Source: Veillonella sp. DNF00869
GTDB lineage: Bacteria; Bacillota; Negativicutes; Veillonellales; Veillonellaceae
DNA length: 64,000 nt
Direction of reading: 5' to 3'
Assembly (NCBI RefSeq): GCF_001553345.1
Contig: NZ_KQ960771.1
Span: 87,124 to 151,123 of the forward strand
In this document: one piece after another, positions 11,260 to 18,203 of the stretch
Layout: every line of letters starts with the position of its first letter
Position numbering within the stretch: position 1 is the first letter of the stretch
Notes under the pieces: generated by a model
What the model saw: the letters and a program-made list of their open reading frames with translations, nothing else
Databases searched by the model: none
What the model was told of the DNA's origin: nothing
Translations under genes and position numbers: made by a program

Positions 11260-11328
11260 GAAGAGCACGGTATACCCCTTCTCAAACGGCATTTCATGAT
11301 GTTTGTTCGGGGGCACACCGTGCTCTTC
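11260..11328. repeat. Hairpin B2: second copy of the 69-base structured repeat
   Basis: The outer arms GAAGAGCACGGT (11260-11271) and ACCGTGCTCTTC (11317-11328) pair perfectly. Relative to B1, pairs 12/58, 16/54, 17/53 and 24/46 change on both sides and remain complementary, while the loop is unchanged. This is direct evidence that the fold, not the exact sequence, is kept. Confidence 0.8.
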
Positions 11329-11665
11329 TTGTGTTTTCTGAATTAACGACAGATGAACGTGACATGGCATAGAATATGTTTTTTTCATTGTACTAGTGGG
11401 TGTGACAACGTTTCAGGGGGGGCGCTCATGTGTTATGTTGGGAGTTGTCTTGTTTTAGTGGTATAATAGATTAATAGCTTAGTGGTTTCTAAGCTTTTGT
11501 ATTGATTTTGATGATATGAAATATGTACTTTTCATATTGATATGTTTAACATGTATGTATAGACACTATTTCTAGTTAGTATGCTTAGTAATGTGAAGCG
11601 CAATATGTTTAGTAAGATGTTACTGCGTATTGTTAGGTTTGCTTTTTGGAAGGTTTGAGGTTTTC
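11329..11665 (+). promoter_or_regulatory. Gene-free stretch with the rlmB promoter and a structured leader
   Basis: A TATAAT at about 11462-11467, with TTGGGA 18 bases upstream, is a likely promoter. The roughly 190-base leader to rlmB contains two small hairpins: AGCTTAG/CTAAGCT near 11474-11494, and ATATGAAA/TTTTCATAT near 11515-11540. I recognise no riboswitch or coding sequence here. Confidence 0.45.
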
Positions 11666-12385
11666 ATGGATACGTTTATTGTAGGTCGTAATGCTGTGCG
11701 TGAGGCGCTGAAGTCGGATCGAGGGATTCATCGTATTTTAGTGGCAGAAGGTAAGCAAGGTGGCTCTCTTTCGGAGATATTGGGTTTGGCAAAGTCTAAG
11801 GGTATTGAGGTTCGTCGCGTGAAGGAACGGGATTTACAGAAGTATCCTAGTGACGTGCCGAATCAAGGTGTGGTAGCCTTGGTGAATGCAGTGAAGTTCC
11901 AAGAGTTACAAGATGTATTGCTGGCATGTACGGAAGAACATCCGTTGTTAATTTTAACGGATGGTGTGGAAGATCCTCATAATATGGGGGCCATCATTCG
12001 TACGGCAGAGTGTGTTGGTGCTACGGCTGTGCTGATTCCCAAACGTCATAATGCGCCTATTAATGCGACGGTAAGTAAAACCTCTGCAGGGGCTGTAGAA
12101 TCGATTCCATTGGTACAAATTGGCAATGTAGCACAGACGATTGAGCAATTAAAAAGTCAAGGCTTCTGGGTGATGGGAGCTCATATGGATGGGACGGTGA
12201 TGTATGATGTGAATATGACAGGTCCTATTGTATTGGTCATTGGTAATGAGGGAAAAGGTCTAAGTCGATTGACAAAGGAATTGTGTGATATATTGGTAAC
12301 GATTCCTATGTTTGGAACCATTAACTCATTAAATGCATCGGTAGCAGCAGCGATTCTTTTATATGAAGCGAGACGTCAACGATAA
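11666..12385 (+). CDS. rlmB: 23S rRNA (guanosine-2'-O-)-methyltransferase RlmB (SpoU family)
   Basis: RlmB is a SPOUT-class enzyme that methylates a guanosine ribose in domain V of 23S rRNA. The 239-residue protein has an N-terminal substrate-binding part (FIVGRNAVREAL) and the knotted SpoU domain. Its motifs are LTDGVEDPHNMGAIIRTAE, LVIGNEGKGLS and IPMFGTINSLNASVAAAILLYE. A longer frame begins at TTG 11630, but ATG 11666 gives the usual start. It sits in the conserved mrnC-rlmB-yacP order; the next gene starts 10 bases after its stop. Confidence 0.95.
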   Translation: MDTFIVGRNAVREALKSDRGIHRILVAEGKQGGSLSEILGLAKSKGIEVRRVKERDLQKYPSDVPNQGVVALVNAVKFQELQDVLLACTEEHPLLILTDGVEDPHNMGAIIRTAECVGATAVLIPKRHNAPINATVSKTSAGAVESIPLVQIGNVAQTIEQLKSQGFWVMGAHMDGTVMYDVNMTGPIVLVIGNEGKGLSRLTKELCDILVTIPMFGTINSLNASVAAAILLYEARRQR

Positions 12386-12395
12386 TAGGTATACT

Positions 12396-12932
12396 ATGAA
12401 AAAAGATATTTTAATTGTAGATGGGTATAATGTTATTTTTGATTGGGCTGACTTGAAATCACTCAGTAAGGAGTCTTTAGAACATGCCCGATTAGAATTA
12501 CGTCATAGATTACTCAATTATGGGACCTATAAGGGGTATAAAATTATTCTTGTATTTGATGGTAAGCACGCACCTTTTACAGCAGATGAACAGCGTATAT
12601 CTGCAGATTTTATTGAAGTTTTTACAGGTACCCATGAGACGGCAGATGCCTATATTGAGCGTGAAGTCTTTAGTAAAAAGGGTCAATATAAAACAATCTA
12701 TGTGGTAACAAGTGATGGAGAAGAACAAAGCCAAATTTTAGGATTTGGAGGATTACGCATATCAGCACGTGAATTACGTCATCAAATTGACTTAGCTAAA
12801 CAAGAAGAACGTAAACGATATACAGGTTATCATCAACGTGATGCTATGACATTACAACGTAATGAATTAGGTGCACATATTGATGGGGATGTGGCGGAAA
12901 AACTTGAACGAATGCGACGAGGGGAGCTATGA
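12396..12932 (+). CDS. NYN-domain endoribonuclease, YacP/Rae1 family
   Basis: The 178-residue protein has the NYN (PIN-like) fold signatures ILIVDGYNVIFDW at residues 5-17, IILVFDGKHAP and VVTSDGEEQSQI, which supply the acidic metal-binding residues. In Bacillus the orthologue Rae1 cleaves mRNA on the ribosome and lies after rlmB, as here. The ATG at 12396 gives the family start; an upstream in-frame start at 12363 lies inside rlmB. The stop codon lies inside a terminator hairpin. Confidence 0.88.
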   Translation: MKKDILIVDGYNVIFDWADLKSLSKESLEHARLELRHRLLNYGTYKGYKIILVFDGKHAPFTADEQRISADFIEVFTGTHETADAYIEREVFSKKGQYKTIYVVTSDGEEQSQILGFGGLRISARELRHQIDLAKQEERKRYTGYHQRDAMTLQRNELGAHIDGDVAEKLERMRRGEL

Positions 12933-12950
12933 AAGTAGCTCCTTTTGTTA
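12923..12950 (+). terminator. Intrinsic terminator overlapping the stop of the Rae1-type gene
   Basis: GGAGCTA (12923-12929) pairs with TAGCTCC (12936-12942) around the stop codon, followed by TTTTGTTATGTTT. The T-rich tail is also the left arm of the longer hairpin at 12942-12990. Confidence 0.6.
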
Positions 12951-12990
12951 TGTTTGCCTTGATAACTCATTTAGGCAAACATAACAAAAG
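12942..12990. repeat. 18-bp perfect inverted repeat
   Basis: The 18-base arms at 12942-12959 and 12973-12990 are exact reverse complements, with a 13-base loop. No T-run follows on either strand. It could be an anti-terminator of the preceding hairpin, a protein-binding palindrome or a relic of a repeat element. Confidence 0.7.
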
Positions 12991-13046
12991 CAGATATATG
13001 TATACTAGTGCCTTACAATGTAGCTAGAACATAAAGGTGACATTAA

Positions 13047-13098
13047 AAAAAGAGGGTTAACTAAGAGAAATGGTATTTCTCCTTGTTAACCCTCTTTT
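13047..13098 (-). terminator. Terminator of rpsT, possibly bidirectional
   Basis: On the minus strand a stem with AGAGGGTTAAC and GTTAACCCTCT, around an inner AGAAA/TTTCT pairing, is followed by TTTTTTT. It starts a few bases after the rpsT stop codon. Confidence 0.8.
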
Positions 13099-13106
13099 AG
13101 AGTTCA

Positions 13107-13367
13107 TTATAGAGCATTTACTTTAGCTGCTAAATTGGATTTTTTGCGAGCTGCAGTATTTTTATGAAGAACGCCTTTGGAGGCTGCTTTATCAATTACG
13201 CTTGTAGCATGAACTAGTGCTTTTTTAGCTTCTTCTACAGCGCCTGCTTGAGCAGCTTCTACAGTCTTACGAGTAGCTGTACGAATTTGAGATTTTACAG
13301 CAGAGTTTTTCGCACGACGTTCAGCATCCGTTTTTACGCTTCTAATACTGGATTTAATATTTGGCAA
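13107..13367 (-). CDS. rpsT: 30S ribosomal protein S20
   Basis: S20 binds 16S rRNA early in small-subunit assembly. The 86-residue basic protein (PNIKSSIRSVKTDAERR..., KGVLHKNTAARKKSNLAAKVNAL) matches the family in length and sequence. The only sensible start is the TTG at 13367-13365, placed 6 bases after GGAGGTG. Longer upstream frames would add an unrelated N-terminus. S20 of E. coli also starts with UUG, where the weak start takes part in feedback control. Transcribed alone, opposite to its neighbours. Confidence 0.95.
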   Translation of the reverse strand: MPNIKSSIRSVKTDAERRAKNSAVKSQIRTATRKTVEAAQAGAVEEAKKALVHATSVIDKAASKGVLHKNTAARKKSNLAAKVNAL

Positions 13368-13408
13368 TTGAGTCACCTCCTTGTGATTTACTGTATTATT
13401 ACTAAAGT

Positions 13409-13437
13409 AGTATATCATAGGGCGTACAGTTTTGCAA
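13409..13437 (-). promoter_or_regulatory. Promoter of rpsT
   Basis: On the minus strand TTGCAA (13437-13432) and TATACT (13414-13409) are spaced by 17 bases, about 42 bases upstream of the TTG start. Confidence 0.75.
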
Positions 13438-13530
13438 CTATTTTTATATTTACTCTAAGGAATATTGGCTTATATAGCAAGGCTTTACACAGAAATAACC
13501 TCTATTTTCATCACTCATGAGAGCAGGAAA

Positions 13531-13541
13531 TATGATATAAT
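13531..13541 (+). promoter_or_regulatory. Extended -10 promoter of polA
   Basis: TGATATAAT at 13533-13541 is an extended -10 element. No good -35 is visible at the usual distance. It lies 36 bases before the polA start. Confidence 0.5.
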
Positions 13542-13577
13542 TAAGGATACATAAATCTATTAATAGGAGATGCTTAT

Positions 13578-16193
13578 ATGAAAAAATTAATGGTTATAGA
13601 TGGCAGTAGTTTATTATATCGTGCATTTTTTGCACTTCCACCACTGCAAAATGCTCTAGGAGTTCCTACCAATGCTGTGTATGGATTCTTAACAATGCTT
13701 ACAAAACTGTATGAAGAAATCAATCCCGATTACATTGCAGTTGCCTTTGATAAAGGTAAAGAAACATTCCGTATGGATATTTACGAAGACTATAAAGGAA
13801 CTCGTCAAAGTGCACCAGATGAATTGCGTCCACAATTTAGCTTGATCCGTGAAGTCTTAGAATCCTTAGGTATCATTGTCATTGAAGAAGAAGGATTTGA
13901 AGGCGACGATATCATTGGCTCGTTGAGCAAAAAATGGGGCTCATCAGACCTTGCTGTTCATATCATTACTGGTGATAGAGACAACCTACAACTAGTCGAT
14001 GAGTATACCAGTGTGTTTTTAACGAAAAAGGGCATCACTGATATGCTTCATGTGACTATGGCTAATATGGAAGAACTGTATGGGTATGGGCCTCAAATGG
14101 TTATTGAAATGAAATCTCTTATGGGAGATTCTTCAGATAATATTCCAGGTGTACCTGGCGTTGGTGAAAAAACAGCCCTTAAACTATTAAATCAATATGG
14201 TACTTTAGAAGGTGTATATGAGCATATTGAGGAACAAAAGGGAAAACTGAAAGAACGCTTAGTAGACAACAAAGACTTAGCGTTCATTTCGCATCAACTA
14301 GCTACCATCAAAACAGATATGGATATGCCTTATGAACTAGAGCAATTTGTTCCTGCTGTACATCGTGGTGAAGTGACACCTTTATTTGAAAAGTTAGGTT
14401 TTCACGCAGTAACACCAAGACTACTAAAGGCTATGGGTGTGGCAGAAGAAGGGACTCTATTCGATCAATTCTTAGCTCCACCAGCAGAAGAAATTGAATT
14501 AACTCATGTCACAGAAGTGCCACGAGAATTTTACGAAGATAAAGTGATTAGCCTTGTCTTGAAAGAAGCTGGAAAACATCCATTTAGGACGATAGAAGCC
14601 TTATATCTATATAATGGGGATGCCCAATTAGTTGTAAATGGATTTGTAGATGTAGGGCATTTAGAAACAGTCTTTGAAGGGGCCAGGGAACTGGTTACAG
14701 ATAATGCAAAATTATTATTTGAAGTATTAGGTACTGAAACAACAGGTCGCATTTCAATTTTGAAAGAAGAAACTGTTCATATCAAAGATCTCACATTAAT
14801 GGCGTATTTACTCGATCCTACACGAGCAAACTATGGTATGACTTATTTATGCGAACGTTTTGGACAACCTTCCATTCCTGCTACGGAAAATGAAACAGAG
14901 TGGGCTCTACAAGCACAAGCTTTATACCATATGCACGAGAAGGCTACGGAAGAGATGGAAGTAGCAGGTGTGTGGGACTTATATCGAGATATTGAATTGC
15001 CATTATTACGTACTCTATGTGTACTAGAAAAAAATGGTATTTACATGGATGTAGACCAATTACACATTACATTGGAACGCTTCAAAGTAGAGGTTAGTGA
15101 ACTACAAGAAAAGATATTTACATTGGCTGGAGAAACTTTCAACATTAATTCTCCAAAACAATTGGGTGTTATCTTGTTTGAAAAATTACAATTGCCAGTG
15201 ATTAAGAAAACAAAAACTGGTTATTCTACGGATGCTGAAGTCCTAGACATGCTCAGAAATGACCATGAAATTGTTGAACAAATTTTGGCCTATCGTTCAG
15301 TGGTAAAATTGGTATCTACCTACTTAGAAGGGTTTGAAGGACTTGTGAATCCTCATACTAATCGAATTCATACTTCTTTTAATCAAATGGTAACAGCTAC
15401 TGGTCGTTTAAGTAGTTCTGATCCAAATTTGCAAAACATTCCTGTACGCAGTGAAAAAGGCCGAGAAATTCGAGCTTTATTTAAACCTCATGATGGATAT
15501 GATATGTTCGTCAGTGCCGATTATTCTCAGATAGAATTACGTATTTTGGCGCACTTGTCAGAAGATCCTGCCTTAATTCAAGCGTTCCAAAATGGTGAAG
15601 ATATTCACCGTTTTACAGCAGCAGAAGTATTAGGTAAATCCTTAGAAGAAGTAACGCCGCTGGAGCGTTCCCATGCAAAGGCGATCAACTTCGGTATTAT
15701 TTATGGTATTAGTGACTTTGGTTTGTCGCGTGACTTAGGTATTACGAGAGCAGAAGCAAAAGAATATATTGAGTTATATTTCAGTCGTTATCCACAAATT
15801 AAAGGGTACATGGACCGCATGGTGCAAGAAGCCCATGAAACTGGATCTGTACGCACTATGTTTGGCCGTGTTCGCCCATTACCTGATATTAATAGCCGTA
15901 ACTTTAACCGTCGATCCTTTGCGGAGCGTACAGCTATGAATACACCAATTCAAGGGACAGCGGCCGACATTATTAAGTTAGCCATGAACCAAGTAGAACA
16001 AGCGCTAGAAGAGCAAGGCTTGCAATCTCGTATTTTATTACAGGTACATGATGAACTAGTGCTAGAAGTAGTAGAATCGGAACAAGAGCAAGTAGAAACT
16101 CTGTTGCGTAATTGTATGGAACAAGTAGTGACATTACGAGTGCCATTGCAGGTAGATGTGCACAGTGCACAGAACTGGGCAGATGTAAAATAG
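13578..16193 (+). CDS. polA: DNA polymerase I
   Basis: PolA fills gaps in Okazaki-fragment processing and excision repair. The 871 residues comprise a 5' nuclease domain (1 to about 290: MVIDGSSLLYRAFFA, EGFEGDDIIGS, GDSSDNIPGVPGVGEKTA), a middle 3'-5' exonuclease-like domain, and the polymerase domain. Polymerase motifs are motif A DYSQIELRILAHLS near 648, motif B RSHAKAINFGIIYGIS near 695 and motif C LQVHDELVLEV near 821. The DTET-type exonuclease motif I is not visible in the middle domain, so proofreading is probably lost, as in Bacillus PolA. Confidence 0.97.
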   Translation: MKKLMVIDGSSLLYRAFFALPPLQNALGVPTNAVYGFLTMLTKLYEEINPDYIAVAFDKGKETFRMDIYEDYKGTRQSAPDELRPQFSLIREVLESLGIIVIEEEGFEGDDIIGSLSKKWGSSDLAVHIITGDRDNLQLVDEYTSVFLTKKGITDMLHVTMANMEELYGYGPQMVIEMKSLMGDSSDNIPGVPGVGEKTALKLLNQYGTLEGVYEHIEEQKGKLKERLVDNKDLAFISHQLATIKTDMDMPYELEQFVPAVHRGEVTPLFEKLGFHAVTPRLLKAMGVAEEGTLFDQFLAPPAEEIELTHVTEVPREFYEDKVISLVLKEAGKHPFRTIEALYLYNGDAQLVVNGFVDVGHLETVFEGARELVTDNAKLLFEVLGTETTGRISILKEETVHIKDLTLMAYLLDPTRANYGMTYLCERFGQPSIPATENETEWALQAQALYHMHEKATEEMEVAGVWDLYRDIELPLLRTLCVLEKNGIYMDVDQLHITLERFKVEVSELQEKIFTLAGETFNINSPKQLGVILFEKLQLPVIKKTKTGYSTDAEVLDMLRNDHEIVEQILAYRSVVKLVSTYLEGFEGLVNPHTNRIHTSFNQMVTATGRLSSSDPNLQNIPVRSEKGREIRALFKPHDGYDMFVSADYSQIELRILAHLSEDPALIQAFQNGEDIHRFTAAEVLGKSLEEVTPLERSHAKAINFGIIYGISDFGLSRDLGITRAEAKEYIELYFSRYPQIKGYMDRMVQEAHETGSVRTMFGRVRPLPDINSRNFNRRSFAERTAMNTPIQGTAADIIKLAMNQVEQALEEQGLQSRILLQVHDELVLEVVESEQEQVETLLRNCMEQVVTLRVPLQVDVHSAQNWADVK

Positions 16194-16272
16194 TAGGTTT
16201 ATAGAATTTCTATACAATGTATTTGTGTATAATAATAGTTGAGTATGACTAGAATCAAATGTGGGGGTAAAT

Positions 16273-16887
16273 ATGTATAAAATCGGACTCACAGGAGGTA
16301 TTGCCTCTGGTAAAAGTACAGTGTTACGATGGTTACAAAAAAAAGGTATTCCCTATATTGATGCAGATGTAGTGGCTAGAGAAGTAGTAGAGCCGGGGAC
16401 ACCAGGTTTACAGGAATTGGTAGAGGCCTTTGGACCTAATACAGTGCTAGAAGATGGTACGTTACATCGTGCCTATATTGGTAGCCTTGTATTTTCTGAT
16501 CCAGAAGCCTTGGAGACCATCAATTCTATATTGCAACCCCATATTAGACATCGTATACAAGAATTGACAGAAGAATGGGAAGCAAAAGGAAAGCAGGCTA
16601 TTATCTATGATATACCATTGATGTTTGAAACAGATTGGCATACACAGATGGATGAGATTTGGCTTGTGTACGTAAACCCTGTGACACAACTAGAGCGTTT
16701 GATGAAACGAAACGCTTATTCTGAACAGGAGGCACTGGATCGAATTCGTAGTCAAATGAGTTTAGATGAAAAACGTGATTTAAGTACTGTGGTCATCGAT
16801 AATTCTGGGACTATGAAAGAATTAGAAAAACAATTACGTAAATTGTGGAAAACAGCGAAAATTCACTTTCAGAAGGAGGAACTATGA
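16273..16887 (+). CDS. coaE: Dephospho-CoA kinase
   Basis: CoaE catalyses the last step of coenzyme A synthesis, phosphorylating the ribose 3'-hydroxyl of dephospho-CoA. The 204-residue protein starts with the P-loop GLTGGIASGKST (residues 5-16) and has DADVVAREVV and YDIPLMFETDWH, typical of the family. A GTG at 16261 extends the frame, but the ATG at 16273 gives the normal N-terminus. Its stop overlaps the start of the next gene in ATGA. polA-coaE adjacency is common in Firmicutes. Confidence 0.96.
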   Translation: MYKIGLTGGIASGKSTVLRWLQKKGIPYIDADVVAREVVEPGTPGLQELVEAFGPNTVLEDGTLHRAYIGSLVFSDPEALETINSILQPHIRHRIQELTEEWEAKGKQAIIYDIPLMFETDWHTQMDEIWLVYVNPVTQLERLMKRNAYSEQEALDRIRSQMSLDEKRDLSTVVIDNSGTMKELEKQLRKLWKTAKIHFQKEEL

Positions 16888-17447
16888 GGGTATCCACAGC
16901 ATTTGCTTGGCTAATCGTTGTTCTTACGGCCTATTATGTGCAATATGGACAACCCTATTTAGCTAGACAGTATGCGTATCCGTTAGTATATGAAAGCGCG
17001 GTAATGAAAAATGCATCTACTTACCATGTAAGACCATCTATGGTTGCGGCTGTTATCTATACGGAAAGTAAATTTGATACGAATGCAAAATCTTTACCAG
17101 GGGCTATAGGATTGATGCAGTTAATGCCAGAAACAGCGCACTGGATTGGAGAACAATTAAATCAGTCTAGCCTGTCTGACCAAGATATTAAGGAACCGAA
17201 CACGAATATACAATTAGGGACTTGGTATTTATCATATTTATTAGAAGAATTTAAAGGTAACGAAATCTTAGCCTTAGCAGCCTACAATGCAGGACGTGGT
17301 CATGTGGAGGAATGGATGCAGACCTATGGCTGGGATGATAATTTTGATGATATAGACAAAATACCATTTCCAGAAACAAAAGATTACGTAAAACGCGTGA
17401 TAGCTCATGAATCACAGTATCAAGCATTATATAGTCAACTACGATAA
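16884..17447 (+). CDS. Membrane-anchored lytic transglycosylase (SLT domain)
   Basis: The 187-residue protein has one N-terminal hydrophobic segment (about residues 5-20), probably an anchor. A soluble lytic transglycosylase domain follows, with MVAAVIYTESKFD, where Glu61 is the likely catalytic acid. GLMQLMPETA and ALAAYNAGRGHVEEW are further SLT motifs. It should cleave peptidoglycan glycan strands in the periplasm. The ATG overlaps the coaE stop and is preceded by AAGGAGGA, so it is translationally coupled. The rest of the operon gives no partner. Confidence 0.92.
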   Translation: MRVSTAFAWLIVVLTAYYVQYGQPYLARQYAYPLVYESAVMKNASTYHVRPSMVAAVIYTESKFDTNAKSLPGAIGLMQLMPETAHWIGEQLNQSSLSDQDIKEPNTNIQLGTWYLSYLLEEFKGNEILALAAYNAGRGHVEEWMQTYGWDDNFDDIDKIPFPETKDYVKRVIAHESQYQALYSQLR

Positions 17448-17458
17448 GGAAAGAGTTC

Positions 17459-18103
17459 ATGGATACAATCATAAAAGAATGTGAAACCCTCGATTTATCA
17501 TGGTTAGAATCCACTATTGGAGACTTTCACTTAGTGGTGGAACAAAAAGCCTTATCATCTACTGTATATAGTATCTTTTATTATACAAATGATAGAAATT
17601 GGCGTTGGTCAGTTCTCTATGATACGGAAGTAGGGGATTATATGGTACGTATTACAGTACCTTTAGTAGAGTTTGTAGATATTGCTTTTATACGTGAGTC
17701 TTTAACCCCATTTATGGAGAACCTAAAGGCCAACTATAAAGCATCTATGATGACACGATTTATGGCGCCCCAAGAAGGATTTGTGTACGAATACAAGAAA
17801 AAAGGTATACATCAGTGGAATTATACAGAGGCATTGCCACAAACAATCGCAGAATATCATTTAGATGTGACACCTCATACTGCATTAGATATGATTAATG
17901 GTTCCTATATTATTGGCACCTATATCAAAGATAATGAGGAAACAGGAGTGGTCTTATTTTATAATACATTCCGCAATGAATTTTTTGGTGAAACTAGACA
18001 ACAAGGCTATCCAGGAATTACACATGACTTGGACGCAACTACGATAGATAAATTTGAACAAGCTTTGACGAATCATTTACAAGAAGTATTACTTAGTTTA
18101 TAA
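17459..18103 (+). CDS. Conserved-looking protein of unknown function
   Basis: I do not recognise this 214-residue protein. It has no signal peptide, no clear membrane segment and no nucleotide-binding motif. It is rich in aromatic residues and alternating hydrophobic stretches (e.g. FYYTNDRNWRWSVLYD, YIIGTYIKDNEETGVVLFYN), suggesting a beta-rich cytoplasmic fold. It lies 11 bases after the lytic transglycosylase with a GGAAAGAG ribosome site, so it is probably co-transcribed with coaE and the transglycosylase. No function can be inferred. Confidence 0.75.
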   Translation: MDTIIKECETLDLSWLESTIGDFHLVVEQKALSSTVYSIFYYTNDRNWRWSVLYDTEVGDYMVRITVPLVEFVDIAFIRESLTPFMENLKANYKASMMTRFMAPQEGFVYEYKKKGIHQWNYTEALPQTIAEYHLDVTPHTALDMINGSYIIGTYIKDNEETGVVLFYNTFRNEFFGETRQQGYPGITHDLDATTIDKFEQALTNHLQEVLLSL

Positions 18104-18203
18104 ACTACCTATATTATTTACTAAGATAAATGGTATATTTTTTAGATACTATGTAATGGTAATACTTTTGTATAGGGAACAGAAATAGGATAGGGGAAGT
18201 ATT

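Noticed and set aside
10975-11340. CRISPR array or insertion-sequence ends
   Set aside because: The two copies are self-complementary hairpins about 200 bases apart, without regular short repeats and spacers and without a transposase or target duplication.
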